Assembly (NCBI RefSeq): GCF_051401765.1
Contig: NC_135064.1
Location: 24,712,001 to 24,776,000, forward strand
DNA from: Calliopsis andreniformis
Taxonomy: Eukaryota; Arthropoda; Insecta; Hymenoptera; Andrenidae
Direction of reading: 5' to 3'
Length of the DNA: 64,000 nucleotides
Shown: positions 38,401-50,606 of the stretch, one piece after another
Position numbering within the stretch: the stretch's first letter is position 1
Layout of the letters: each line of letters starts with the position of its first letter
Made by a program: the position numbers and the translations under genes
Notes under the pieces: model-generated
What the model was told of the DNA's origin: nothing
Database searches by the model: none
Seen by the model: the letters and a program-made list of their open reading frames with translations, nothing else

Positions 38401-41400
38401 GCATCTCTCGATGGCCGGAAATGCGATCTCGGAAATGGTACCAGGTTCTTTACCGCCATTGGTCAAGCATCTCCATGTCGGCAGGAACCACTTGCAAAGC
38501 CTGAATCGAACTTTACGGTACGAGAACTCTTTTTTTTATAGATGATGAAAATAAAAAAGTAACCACTTTTTAGCATTTAGCATAAAAAGAACACAATCCA
38601 ATTTTTCAAAAAATTATGTCCGAGTTCTATCTTTCTTATAGCAAGTAAACGATTATTGGATTGCTTGAATAACAAAAATGCTGATTTTTAAAAATATACT
38701 TAATTTATTGGAAATGTAGAATATTCGATAGGCGGAAGATTTCAAAGTTTAATTTATATCTGAAGGATTTAAAAATGCAATATAGTTTTTGGATTATTAA
38801 AAATTCATGTAAGAATACAACGAGCTTCTAGAACATATCCGGACATCCTGTTTATTGTTCTGTCACTGCTTGTTGCTTAATTGGCTCTATTCGTCGTTAA
38901 TGCAACGGGCAGTTCTTGGGATGACCGAACGATCGAGCAAACGTGTACTGGGATTGCATACGGAGGAGAGAACAATTAAGCTTGCGCGTTTAATGTTCAC
39001 TATACAGAGTGAGTTGAAGTATGGAGTGTAATTGAGGATTTAAAATAAATCTGTGTGATTTTTAATATTTGCGCTTACATATATAATAGTTATTTACTAT
39101 AATTTGACAATCTTGGGCTTGTGCTAATTAACAATCAAGACATTTATCTAAATATCTTGTTATTATTGCATCAACTGTTTAATCTTATTGTAAAATCCAG
39201 TACAATCTCTTTTTTATTTGCACAATCTTCTCCAATCCACTCTGTGCATCTCAAAAAGCAGCTGCTCTTCATCGAATTGAAATCAAAGAAACCATTCGAG
39301 CCACTGGAGCAGAGCTAATTTGATTTGTTTTAAACTCTTTGGGAACGAAAGGCACGCGATCCACGTGGCTCAATTTTGTTACAGAGATCTGAATCAGTTG
39401 GAGTGGCTACTAATTAACGCGAACGAGCTGACATCCTTGGACGGCGAGCTACCGTCCTCCGGGCACAACTTGAAGATGCTGTATGCGGTCGACAATAAAC
39501 TGACTCACCTGCCCGCGGAATTCCGCTATCTGCATCGTTTGGAGACTCTATTCCTCCAGCACAATAAAATTCGTAGCCTGGACGGAACGTTGCAGAAAGC
39601 TCGACGATTGAAATTTCTCGAACTTTCGTACAACGACCTGCAAGAGGTAATTTTCGCGCGTGTTTCCCGTAATCTGGTATATTATCGCAATTTTTTCATT
39701 CCTGTGTTTTTCCATCGAAAGCGATGATAAATTTTATTCGATTTGGAAACGTAATCGATCATGTAAGATTGGCACACATGACCCAGTTTGATAAAATTTA
39801 CATATGTTAATTTCTAAAAAAAGTGAAAGTAAACTTCGCAACGATAATTCTACAATAATGTTATCTTATATGATATGATTGTTCTGAAATTGACTTTGCT
39901 TATCATACAGATATTATTGATATATTTTGTAGAATTCTCTGATTCCGTATGGCAGAGAAATTTAAACTTCCTTTTAACCAGTACTATGTATCAATCTTAT
40001 TGCACGTTTCAGTGAACCGGGAAAAAGCTATTTTAATTTAATAAGAGATTATCCTTAATCCCCTGTTCGAACACAGCGAAGCGTTGTAAAACACGTAGAT
40101 ATACAGTTGCGCAAAGTGCAAGCGCACGATCGCGAAGCATGATAACGCGTGGAGGCGTTCGTCCAGTGTTCCGTGCATTAAGTCAATTACTGCATCCTAA
40201 CGTAATTATTATGTCGTGCGTTTCCGTCCTGCGGATTAAATTTTTATTGAAACGGACGGGTATGCGCCGGTCTTCGTCATATACATAATTCGTTCCACTG
40301 ACTTATCTCAAACGGCCGATATCAAGGGCTTCACATATCACGACTGAAAATATTTAATTGAGAAATGGGTGAAAAATTCTATTACTGGAATTCTATTAGA
40401 ATCTTATCTAATGGTAATGGAGTAGAAGTTCAAATTTTTAAATATTCAAATATTCAAATATTAAAATTTTTAAATATTCAAACATTAAAATTTTTAAATA
40501 TTCAAATTTCAAATGTTCAAATATTGAATTTTTTAAGTAAATATTCAAATATTCAAATTTCATATTTTCAAATTTATTTAAGTCTTTAATACACTGTGTG
40601 TTGCAACTTGTATTACGTTCCTAAACGAAAACTGGGTATCTAAGAAACAATTGTTATGATTATGAGACATATGAAATGAACTCAGAAGAGATATCAGTAT
40701 TATAAGAAAAATATTTTCCCTCAGCTAACAGAGGAAGACTTCATAGAGGCAGAGTTGTTGGAAGATCTCGAGCTCGGACACAATTCTTTAAAATCGCTAG
40801 GCGGTGGTGTCGGTGCTAACGGTGATGGAAACGGGGGCAACAGTGTCCTTTACCCTCTCAGGTCGCTGAAGAGCTTGAACTTGACGCACAACGAACTTCA
40901 CGAGTTCTCGTTTGCGTCCCTTCGTGGTCTGCGCGAGCTACGGTTGCTTGATCTCTCGAACAACAGGATCACGAGGCTCCACAGAGGGAGGACACCTTCT
41001 GAGGTATGTGTTCAACGTCTCGATCAGAAATAGATCACGTTTTCATAGAGTCACGAATAAAATTTTACAAGAATAAAATAGAATCTCCATTTTCAAGTAT
41101 TCATTATTCGAATACTCCACTATCTGAAAATTGAAAAATTCCAGAGGATGTTAGACTCACAAAAGAGTTCACAAAAAGACGAAAATGTTTATGTTACTAC
41201 ACCTAACAATTTTGGGGTATTTTACTTTAGCTTAGATATTGGCAATTCTACAGTAACCAAAAATATATTGTTTCTACTTGTTTCTATCGCCTTTATAGAA
41301 CCTAGTAGAGGAGGAAGGAGAAGAGACAGCAGGTAGCAATATCCAAGACATGCGACTGCAGCACAATGAGCTGAGGAGCTTGGACGGGTCGTTGTTTCTG

Positions 41401-44400
41401 GGAATGAAGGAGCTGCAGAGGCTGAATCTCAGTCACAATGCTCTGGGGCCGACAATTGGGCCGCGCGATTTACGGGGTCTCGACGGTCTCAAAGTCCTTG
41501 ATCTCTCTCACAATGAGCTCACCACTTTGGAAGACACGTCAGAGGTATGTCACAAAATGAACTCTATCGATAACATCTTAATCGACGTTCCTCATTGACA
41601 ATTGCTACACGCGTAGTTCCCCTCAAATGTACATGTGTCATCTCCATACAATTGCTCTCACTTATACTATACCGATAGCCTCTTTGTAATGACAACTGTT
41701 ATATGTTAGGCTCTAACAATGAGAAGAAAAATATATTTGTGAGATTAAGAAGAAACTGACGTATACGAATTTGGTAGAAATAAAATGATGAGTCTTTAAC
41801 ATGAGAAATGTGACCTGTAGTACCCTCGAGAAATTTCTCAGGTTTTAAGTTTTCCTGACTGTGGTTATAAAACAAAACGACATAGGTTACATATTTCTAT
41901 CTTCAAGGCATTGACGAGCAAAACTTTGAACCTTACTTCTGTATCATGGACTTGCATCTTATTGTAATTCTTTATAAGAATAAATTTTTTCTTTATTTTT
42001 TCTTTTTATATTTTTTCTTTATAAGAATAAATTTTTTCTTTATTCTTTATAAGAATAAAGAATTACCCCATAATTCTTTTACCCCTTTACCCCTTTATAA
42101 GAATTATCCCATAGATTTCTATGACAACAAAGTCTAAACTTCTTAGACTGAATAACAATAATAAACTCCATTTTTTAAAAATATGATATGTCGTTTTGCC
42201 TTGTAGCCATAGATACATACTCTCATATTAAATCTCGAACTAGATTTGTCCCTTCTGCCAAAATCTATATAACGCAAGAAAAATTATGTGCAACTTAGAC
42301 GTGGCTCCCCTCTCTGGAAGAACTGAACGCGTCTCACAACCGTCTGGTGACGCTGTCCGAGAGGGACTTCCGTGGGTTTCCGGTTCTCTGCTGGGCGGAC
42401 GTCAGCGCGAATCGGATACGGACCCTGATGCCCGAACTGGTGATGAACACTCGTTGTACTGTTCACGGCGTGCAGGATGTGCTTCGTATATATCTCCAAG
42501 GTAAGCGGAACCCGTGCTAGCGAGACGATTTTTTCCAGAAAGCACGACGCGTAATCGTGTTTGCGATCGATAAAAAGCCTCGTGGAAAATTCAAGAGCAT
42601 CGATGCCCTCGCCCCGTTTAACCAACCGTAAACACGATTGATAAGGGCCAGAAAAGGCGAAGGTGACGCTCGAATGAAGAAAGAAGCGATGGTAAACACA
42701 GGTGTACCGCGGCAGGCACGCGTGTTACTGGATCGCTGATTCGATAATGACGCATGGGGACGCATGGGGACGCATGGGGGTGTTTGTTTCTCTTTTTTAT
42801 TTTTCGTAGAACACTGGCTTGATTTATCGAGTAAGACAAATTCGAGGGAATCGGAAGGTCGTTTGGCAAACCTAAGGAAATTGATTTCCGTTGCCACTTG
42901 TTTGAACGATGATAGATAGGATTGTGAAGTACAGGTGATTGGATAATTGTATGCAGATTATGCCATATGTGTAGGTGCTGACGAACTTAATATCGTGATA
43001 ACTTTGTTGCGCTAAGCTTTATCTCAAAAGGATTTAGAATTTTCAAAATGCTTTTTCAAAAATTGTATGATGCTTGTGGACCATTTAACTCAGGAAATAC
43101 AAGCTCTTTAATGAGATCATTTTCATTTCAATCTGTACGATACTTCTGCAGGTGAATATGCTCCGTTTTTGCAGTATTAATTATAGAGTCTTCGTCCCTT
43201 GCAGCTCAACTCCAATAATTCACTACTTTAAAATTGTTTTCCCTAACTCGCTCTTAAAGATTCAATATCGAAAGAATAAAAATCAAGATAAAGAATTTCT
43301 GTATAATTGAGATAAAAACACGCTAGTTGGTCTCGGGTCAGGATACAGCATTATGCTAATTAATTTGTTAAGCTACGAGTTCTTACCAAATGGAAGCAAT
43401 TAATTTTTCCTACACCTAAAATCCCAAAAAACCTCTATGCCCACATTAATTCTCCCAATACTATAAATCTATGGCCTGTGGTACAGTCATCGTCGATGTC
43501 TCGGTTTCCACCCTCGCAGGGATAACGCGACGTTCGGCATGCAGACGCGCTGAATGGGCGCCAGCTTGTAATTAATAAACACGTCGTTAAGTGTCGCGAG
43601 GACGGGCGAGAGAAGCGGCAGATGGAAGGAGACAGAAAGGGAGGACGGGTCATGAGAGTGGCCGGTGCCGGGAGAAAATAAATTGCTGGCTGATAATAGC
43701 GGTGGCTCCCGTTCGCCGCTGGTGCCGTGCATTTATTATTTTGTTATAAGAGTTACATTTCACGCGATAACCCCCGTTGTGGCGCCATCTCGTATTATTT
43801 ATTGTGTACCGAGGACGGTTCATTCGCTGTTGTTATTGTTCAAATATACGATTTTTCGTGGCGCCGTTATCGTGTCCAATCCCGTTATCTCGGCCCCGGT
43901 TTCATTATGTCTCGAACTCGCTTGTTCCTCGTACGCGGACGACCGTCTCCAGTCTGCTCTGGCCGAACCTTCAGCGATCCGCGACGTCCCCTTCTTGTTA
44001 TTGAATCCGCGACTCGATTATGTGTTTACGCGGTCTTAACGACAGCATAAACAACCGTCGACGTAAGCAAACAGCTCGCTCGTCGTCGTCCTCCAGTCGA
44101 TGATCTCTCATCGTCAGCGATGATCAGAGAAATCTGATAGAATGAGTTTAAACCCTGCTAAAGCGAAGCAGATGCTCGATTATTTGGATGAATTAGCGCG
44201 ATAATCGAATCGAACGCTTGAAAAGCCACCCAAGCGGTTTAAATTAATCTCATTAACTTTTGGAGATGCGGTTTTGTGCTTCTTGTCGATTTCGCGGCAA
44301 TTGAATCCTTTCAAAAGAACAATTATTAATAAAGTAGTACATGCTTTCTGTGAAACTAGGGAAGATTATGTCGGACATGTACTTCAAAAATGACATAACT

Positions 44401-45039
44401 CAAAACACGTGATTTTTAAAGTATTTGAAGGATAAAGATGCATTCTAAGTATACACTCTATAATTTTCAGATTTAATGTCCAATCTTCACAATCATTATA
44501 TTATCCAAGTTCGATTGAAAACGATTAAAAACCCACTTCAATGATCAAAATGACCCTATCTATACCGATAGTCAATATTGTAATTATTTCAGAGAGTATA
44601 TTTATGCTAATTAACTATCAAGTGATAACTTTGAAGAATATATAAATTGAAATTCCTCTTTGATGAATTGTACCGTAAAGCAATCGTCGCAAGTGTTCCC
44701 AAGGCCGTCTCTTCTATCGTTTCTATCCGTTATTTGTTCTCTTCGTCATTCGGCCACAGGAAAAAAGGCCGCAAGGAACGAAAGAAAGTTTGCGATCTCC
44801 CGATCCGTTTTCTGCTTACAGATAATCCAGTGCTGTGCGATCCAGGCCTCGCGGATCTGACCGTGGCCCTCGAGGTGAATCACGCGAAGGTCTACGGAGT
44901 GGCCAACGATTGTCCAACCACCGCCTCGACGCCTACCGAGCAGACGTCGCCTCTTCCACCGTTACCCGCGACGCTGTTGTTGGCCGCGGCGGCGGCTGCT
45001 TCCGGCGGAAACGTGTCTTTCGCCGCGACCCTCGAGTAA
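32455..45039 (+). CDS. secreted leucine-rich-repeat protein
   Basis: Eight exons join in phase to 632 aa: 32455-32843, 36516-36684, 38384-38517, 39385-39646, 40725-41003, 41299-41544, 42299-42500, 44822-45039. The N-terminus is a signal peptide (LFYTLLGLAASTSLHC), then a cysteine cap (PCTC, later VVCERM) interrupted by an alanine run (about residues 43-57). About a dozen LRRs follow, with LxxLxLxxNxL units such as LRTLDLSRNRIS, LETLFLQHNKIR, LKSLNLTHNEL and LKVLDLSHNELT. A C-terminal cap has NPVLCD and a paired CP. Two repeats carry inserts: a Gly/Asn loop (GGGVGANGDGNGGN) and an acidic one (EEEGEETAGSN). The tail is Pro/Thr-rich, ends in a short Leu/Ala stretch, and has no clear transmembrane helix. 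Extracellular LRR proteins of this build act in cell adhesion, ligand binding or neural recognition. It resembles chaoptin- or slit-like insect LRR proteins, but I cannot assign an orthologue. The ATG lies before a clear signal peptide, which supports this start. Confidence 0.85.
32844..36515 (+). other. LRR gene intron 1
   Basis: It is bounded by GTGAGT and TTTTGTAG, joining phase 2 ends. It is AT-rich and 3.7 kb long. The open frames inside have no domain. I see no second gene, and the protein reads smoothly across the junction (HDHLG-FVDGNVF), so no exon appears to be missing. Confidence 0.6.
36746..36866. mobile_element. short hAT-like MITE in LRR gene intron 2
   Basis: A 121-base AT-rich element starts CAGAGATGGGCAGGATTTT and ends AAATCAATGCCCAACTCTG, giving imperfect terminal inverted repeats of 19 bases with 15 matches. 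CAGAG-type termini followed by TGGGCA are common in hAT-family non-autonomous elements. The flanking 8 bases (ATTTCCAA and ATTCAACT) are not an exact duplication, so it may be old. It has no coding capacity. Confidence 0.55.
36867..38383 (+). other. LRR gene intron 2, remainder
   Basis: The sequence is non-coding with a GC-richer patch at 37.4-37.8 kb. No domain is seen in its open frames. Confidence 0.5.
40433..40577. repeat. AT-rich minisatellite in LRR gene intron 4
   Basis: Variable units of about 10-14 bases built from AAATATTCAAATATT and TAAAATTTTTAAATATTC are repeated for about 145 bases in the intron between exons 4 and 5. The 74-codon open frame over it is just translated repeat (FLNIQ-type). 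Confidence 0.7.
41965..42110. repeat. imperfect direct repeats of ATAAGAATAAATTTTTTCTTTAT type
   Basis: The intron before LRR exon 7 has several imperfect copies of a T-rich unit of about 20-30 bases (TTTATAAGAATAAATTTTTTC) followed by repeats of TTTACCCC. It is low-complexity and non-coding. Confidence 0.6.
42501..44821 (+). other. LRR gene intron 7
   Basis: A 2.3-kb intron runs from CAAG|GTAAGC to TTACAG, phase 1. It contains a 10-base tandem repeat (GACGCATGGG, three copies, 42749-42780) and a GC-richer patch at 43.5-44.1 kb with meaningless open frames. No second gene was recognised. Confidence 0.5.
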
Positions 45040-48000
45040 ATCGTCCACGGCCGCGGAGGATCGTGAGCGATCGACCGGATAGAGAGCTCGAGGAGGGAGA
45101 GGTTCACAGACGCGAAACTGTTGGGGGAAGTTGTTCCGAGTCGTGCAGCTGGCCATCGTCCGCGCAGGCTGCGCGTGCAACGAACAGTTTCGTCGCAATG
45201 GACCGGAAGTGCGTGGACTCTGATGACGGTGGAGAAGGTGCCACCTCGCCTCCTCAAACGTAACGCGCCTGCTTCAGTTGGTTCGTTTGATACGCTCGTC
45301 GGGAAACGTGCCGACGGGCGTCGTTGTATAATGCGAAAGACAGATGCTCGTTAGCTCTTTGACTGTAAAGCAGAAGCTTTGGCACGCTTGGGAATTCCAC
45401 ATAAACGCGACACAGTTTGAAAAGTTCTCATCTAATTTTGACAGGACTCTCCGCTATGCGCGGTATGACATTAATGCAGTTTTCGATGTATAGTTATTGG
45501 TTCGTTTGCTGTGCGTCATATAAACGATATTTTCAATACTATGTCACTTTCGTAAAATAGTAAAAATGTTATACTAAGGGCGTGTGTACGTACGTACATA
45601 GGTGTACACGCCTTTCGTTATACATATGTATTAAATGAAAAGTAGCAAGTCTCATTAGTCTTACTAAAAGAAACACATTTGTCTTCAATATGATTCTTAC
45701 TATTCGTAAGGGGAGGTGAATGTATGTACATATACCCCATTCGCAGTCAAAGGGTTAATTTGAGAAAAGCGAAGAACCAACGAGAAACTTGTCGTTGAGG
45801 TTGATCGACGGCTGGCCACTGTTCGATAGTGGAAGAGTCGATCCCCTGATCGATGGACGTGCAGGTGTCCACTAGTAGATATTAAGCGACGAGAGATATA
45901 TATTTATTTTAACGAGCTTCGATCACATATCGCGAGAATGTGGTTCCTTTTATCACGGAGGGAACCGGTTTCCGGCGTTTCGCGCGGAGGAAATGGTATG
46001 AGGACTACGAAATGATCCGCGCTCTGAAGAAAGAGAGTGTATATGCCTGTGTGCGTGTGCGCGTGTGTGAAAAGAATGAAAGAGAAGAGTGAAGAATGGA
46101 AGAGTAACGAACAATGAGTAATTGTACGAATTTAGTAGCAATCTACTGAAAAAGTCTCTGTTTTGTAATAGGACACATAACTACACGCTGTAAATAGTCA
46201 TTAATCCAGCTAACTCTTAAACCATCATACGTCCCGAATTTCGCGCATATCATTCCTGCCTACATTTTTATTAATATCCTTCGAGGTAATTGCGACTACG
46301 TAGCACAAGTTACGATAACGAAACGGTATAAATTCGGTAGGGATAGTTTCGAAGTCGATTAGCCTTTACACCTCCCCTTTCTTTCTTAATCGATCTCGAA
46401 ACGATCGTTCACCATCCACGCTTCAAAGTATTATATCCGTAAAACTATGCCTTTACTGAAGCAACAACGAGGAATATCTTGTTCCAAAATGTCTCCAAGA
46501 AACATCTTACAGAAACAATTTATTCATACCGAAGCAATATTTCTGAAGTCCAGAGCCAAAATGTATTAAGTACACTTCTTCTCAGTATAATTTAATATAC
46601 TTTGGTTCTGGAACAAACATTCTTCTTTTTCAAGATACATGTGAACAGCAACAAGAAGTTTCTCTTTGTTGCTTCAGTGAAGATATAGCTTAACGCTTGC
46701 GCGACGTATCGTGTATCATCATCATATTTCGATCGCATTAGATTATTTCGATTAACAGTATCGGGGTGATACGAGCGAGGTCCAGCGGAACTATGACTTT
46801 TGTATTATTGTTTTTGGTTAGGACAAGAAATGTTCATTACATGCAAAGTGTAATTTGCGTAATCCGCTAGATGTTAACCGTATCAGAACCGATCACTGAA
46901 AAACGACAACGGAAGACGGCTAAATGCGTTCTACATCATAGTATAATCTATCGACATTCCCATCTCGTTGACGTGTTCGATCTTTAATTAGATTCTTGAA
47001 TGATCGAGTAAATGAACGATCGGCCGGGTCAATAGTGTAAGTGAAATCTGTTAACTTTACGTTGTATACGCGATATGGACTGATTGGCAGTGGGCGATCA
47101 ATTGACCCTCTGGTTAACTCGTGCCAATAGGGATGAATTGTTATCAACGTGCTTCTACGCATACATAATCAATTGGCCCTTTTCATGTACCGTGTAAGGC
47201 ACATGAATAATTTCGTACGTAATTTGCATTAATATTCTAAATTAATTGCATTGATATTCTAAATTAATGTGACGCGAGCGACAGGGAAAAAGGAGGAATT
47301 CGGTGTCTTGGAAGCCCTATTGGATGGAAGAAACCTGAATTTCAATGAAAAATGGTTATCTAGATGATTCGATGCTTAATTGCCTATTTAAAAATAAAAT
47401 TCAACAGAAATGTAAATATTCAAAGTTCTTTTCTTTTAAAGTTATAAAAAAATCAGTGCCGATAAAGTCACATTGTTAAAATATGACTGTAATGTTTTGA
47501 ATCTGTTTTCTCTCTGTTTCTTGGAAATCACTATTATTGGTCCTTCTTTCATACAGAAACTAGAGACAGTTAAAATTATGCACAGACAGAATTGTTGATG
47601 CAAACTGCTGGCTTCAAAATCAAAGTAATTTATCAGTTAAGTATTTTAAATAGGTGAATTATTAAATACTGCAGGAAACAAAGAACAGATTATTGAGTAT
47701 TAGACAATATTTATAGCATTCATTTGATATGTATTTAAAATCTAGCAATATTCACGGTTTTAAACAAAACTTATTCTTGCATAGCCATGAAACCACCAAT
47801 ATAATTATGAATGTATTTTCATAGGTGCCATATATATATATATATAGAAATCAAATGGAGACCTGTTTGAAACGTTAGTACCTAAGTAATTTAACCACAC
47901 TGTGATTAGCAGTTTACTGTTTCTAATGCAAATTGTAAGCAGATAGTATGTCAAAACACGTGACAAAATACATGTAACAATACCAGAAGATTACTGTGCT

Positions 48001-48105
48001 AATGATAAATATTATATTTTAATAAGATCATACCAATGTTAAGTCTGCGATGTTTAGCATCATAAGTTCAATATGTGTAATAAGGCGGTTTAGATATCTT
48101 TAGTT
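45040..48105. other. intergenic, LRR gene 3' flank
   Basis: It begins with the GC-rich 3' untranslated region of the LRR gene; ATTAAA at 45630-45635 is a possible polyadenylation signal. The rest is AT-rich, with a 25-base direct repeat (ATTAATATTCTAAATTAATT type) at about 47222-47270 and a TA run near 47832. No coding exon was recognised. Confidence 0.45.
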
Positions 48106-48111
48106 TTTATT
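48106..48111 (-). terminator. candidate polyadenylation signal of Spc25
   Basis: AATAAA on the minus strand lies 84 bases past the Spc25 stop codon. This fits a short 3' untranslated region. Confidence 0.45.
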
Positions 48112-48194
48112 AATAAAGGCTTTAATCTTATAATAAACAGGTTTAATACTGTAAAAGTATATATTTTCCTCAACATTAACATATTGTACAATTA

Positions 48195-49488
48195 TTATTT
48201 TGTATTTAAGTAATATTTTATAAAAATATGCCTCAATTTACAAAGAAACACAGTCACGTCTAAAACTTCTGAGTTCTTAGAGAAGTCCACAATTCCTTTA
48301 AAATCATTCAAATATTCTTGTTTGAGCACTGGTTGAATTTGTTCCACTGAAAGAAACAATTTTAAATATATTTAAAACTGATTTTATTAATAATTTCTGT
48401 TTAAAATAAATTTCGTACCTCTCCATTGAGAATCAGAATTACATAAATCTACAAAATATGTTTCTTTTTTTACACCAGCATTAACAAAAAATGATACCCT
48501 TATTTGTCTGTTATCGGTATTATCAATTAATTGTATATGAATTCCTAAATATTGTTTGTAAATCAAACAAGCACGTTTAAGAGCATCATTATTCTTTAAT
48601 TTATTCTCTTTCCTTTTTTCGTACTCTGAAAAGAATGTTTTTAAATGTTTAGTATATTTTAATTGATTATTTATATCTATATGCATACAAATATACATTT
48701 AAAAAAAAATACCTTGTTGCAAATCAACCATTTCAAGAGACAAATTATCCCTCTTTAATTTTGCATCCTCAACTTCTTCCTTCAACTTATCTTGCTGTTT
48801 AACAGCATTTAAGATCTTTTTATCTATTATCTTCTGGTTTAATTTTGTGGCATCAATTTCAGACTTTAAATTTTCAATCTCTTGTTGCAATTCTGCTATT
48901 TTATTGATATTTGAAGTTCTTTTTTCTATACACTCTATACACGTAACACAAACACATCTATATTTATGACAAGAATGGTTCATTAACTAATTTTTTACTT
49001 ATTCATTATGCTATTAAATAAACTTTCAAATTTATTTTTTATAGTTTATTAGCTTTGTAAGATATTATAAGAGGTCAATTATCGAGATATTAAAATCCTA
49101 TTAATGTTATTAAGAAACGAATGGAAAAAAGGAAGCATAGTTGGGCAATTCGATTTCTGTTTGAACAGAGAGGGAAAATGATTCCAGTTTGACGTAAACG
49201 TTGATGACGTCTAACAATCGATATTTATTTAACAACTCTGTTTTAGATAAGTAAATTTCTATGATTTCATTAATATCACATACATATACAGACATGTTTG
49301 ATCAGAATTCAATAAAATTTGTAAGTTTAATTGTACTTTCTAGACGTACCTATTTCGTAAGCAGCTGCTTCTTCGACTTTGGCGGCAACTTTCCCACGAA
49401 AGTTGCAACAATACGACGCTAACTTTTGTAACACAGAAAAGTCTCTGTTCTGAAGAGCCTGTGCAATATCACAATTAAATTCTTCCAT
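48195..49488 (-). CDS. Spc25: kinetochore protein Spc25 (Ndc80 complex)
   Basis: Four exons join in phase 1 throughout to 236 aa: 49488-49350, 48925-48713, 48625-48419, 48346-48195. Residues about 45-125 are a long coiled coil (IAELQQEIENLKSEI, LKEEVEDAKLKRDNLSLEM). The C-terminus is the small globular RWD-like domain of Spc25: a helix then YLGIHIQLI, RQIRVSFFVNAG, ETYFVDL and finally VFLCKLRHIF, which lines up with the conserved FLANVRKAF end of human SPC25. Family members are about 220-225 aa, so the length fits. Spc25 dimerises with Spc24 and anchors the Ndc80 complex to the inner kinetochore, linking chromosomes to spindle microtubules. The start chosen is the first ATG of the frame; an upstream TTG is ignored. 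The first intron has several acceptors of the same phase; the one chosen goes straight into the coiled coil. Confidence 0.8.
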
Positions 49489-50522
49489 CGTCAGTACATT
49501 ATTTTTTGTCAAAAAACTAAGAACTGTGCTTCTGTCGAGATCTTCACGAGTTTAACGTACAAACACAGTATTTACTAGAGTAGCCATTTAAGATTTAAAG
49601 AGTCAGTATTACCAATGGACCAACGAATGTCACTAGCTGATGACTTCAGCATTGAAGTAAAAATTACTATATAGCTGTACAAAAATTATGAACATATTCA
49701 ATCAAATATTGCACTACAGGTTATTGTAACAACAATTATTTATTTTAAATATTCATGTGTTAAATTGTAGGCCTCCAATATTACAATTGAGGAACATTCT
49801 ATAAAAGTTTACGAAAGTAACCACTGCATATCAGTACTCTGAAGTAGCTTCTAATGAAATAGTTCTAATTTAAATTAAATCATTTCAAATATTAAAAAAA
49901 AGTTTAAATTGCACTATTTAAATTTCGAATCTATTGCAGTCGTTTCTTGACTCATATCGATCCATACTTATAACACAAATGTTGTATTCCTTATTATTTA
50001 ACGGAATTTATATCTTTCTTACTGAATATATGTATTTAAATTAAACGCAAACTTAATACTTTAATTAATTTTACCAAACGTAATCGCGATAGTATTAAAA
50101 TTAACCTCATTCTCTTCCTTTCATCCTTTTTTACTAATCAAAAGGAAGACAGAACACATTCATATGTATGTTAAGCTTAAATAAATGTAACTTAAATATA
50201 ATAAAATGCTAATTTAGGCATGACTTCGATATATTACTGTGTTTCATCATTTATACATAAATGAGGAGTAACAATAAATTATTAAGAATGTTTAAAGATT
50301 ACATATGAAATTTACGTGATTATGTGTGGATCTTGTGGAGTGTCCTAAAGAAAGGAAATTTTATGAGCTATTTGAATTAGATAACAAGTATTATTCGCGG
50401 ATTGCAGTAACAGGCAAATATTATGACGGACAGGCTATTCAAACAACTCTTGGCGCTCCTATGTAATATGGTAAGTTTGGTTTATATTGACACAGTTGTT
50501 TTTAGTAATGTCTCAGGTACCA
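49489..50522. promoter_or_regulatory. divergent intergenic region between Spc25 and the secreted-protein gene
   Basis: This 1-kb AT-rich stretch separates two genes that point away from each other, so it must hold both promoters. The Spc25 side has no TATA box; the other side has one just past the end of this interval. No coding sequence is seen. Confidence 0.4.
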
Positions 50523-50552
50523 TATATAAGAACCGATGAAATCCGAATCAAG
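50523..50552 (+). promoter_or_regulatory. TATA box and initiator of the secreted-protein gene
   Basis: TATATAAG at 50523-50530 is followed 27 bases on by an initiator-like TCAAG (A at 50550). The start codon at 50607 gives a 5' untranslated region of about 57 bases. TATA promoters in insects are typical of strongly and tissue-specifically expressed secreted proteins. Confidence 0.5.
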
Positions 50553-50606
50553 CACACATTTCCCAAAACTCGATCAGAGCTTGGTACAGAACAAGCACTA
50601 GTGAAA

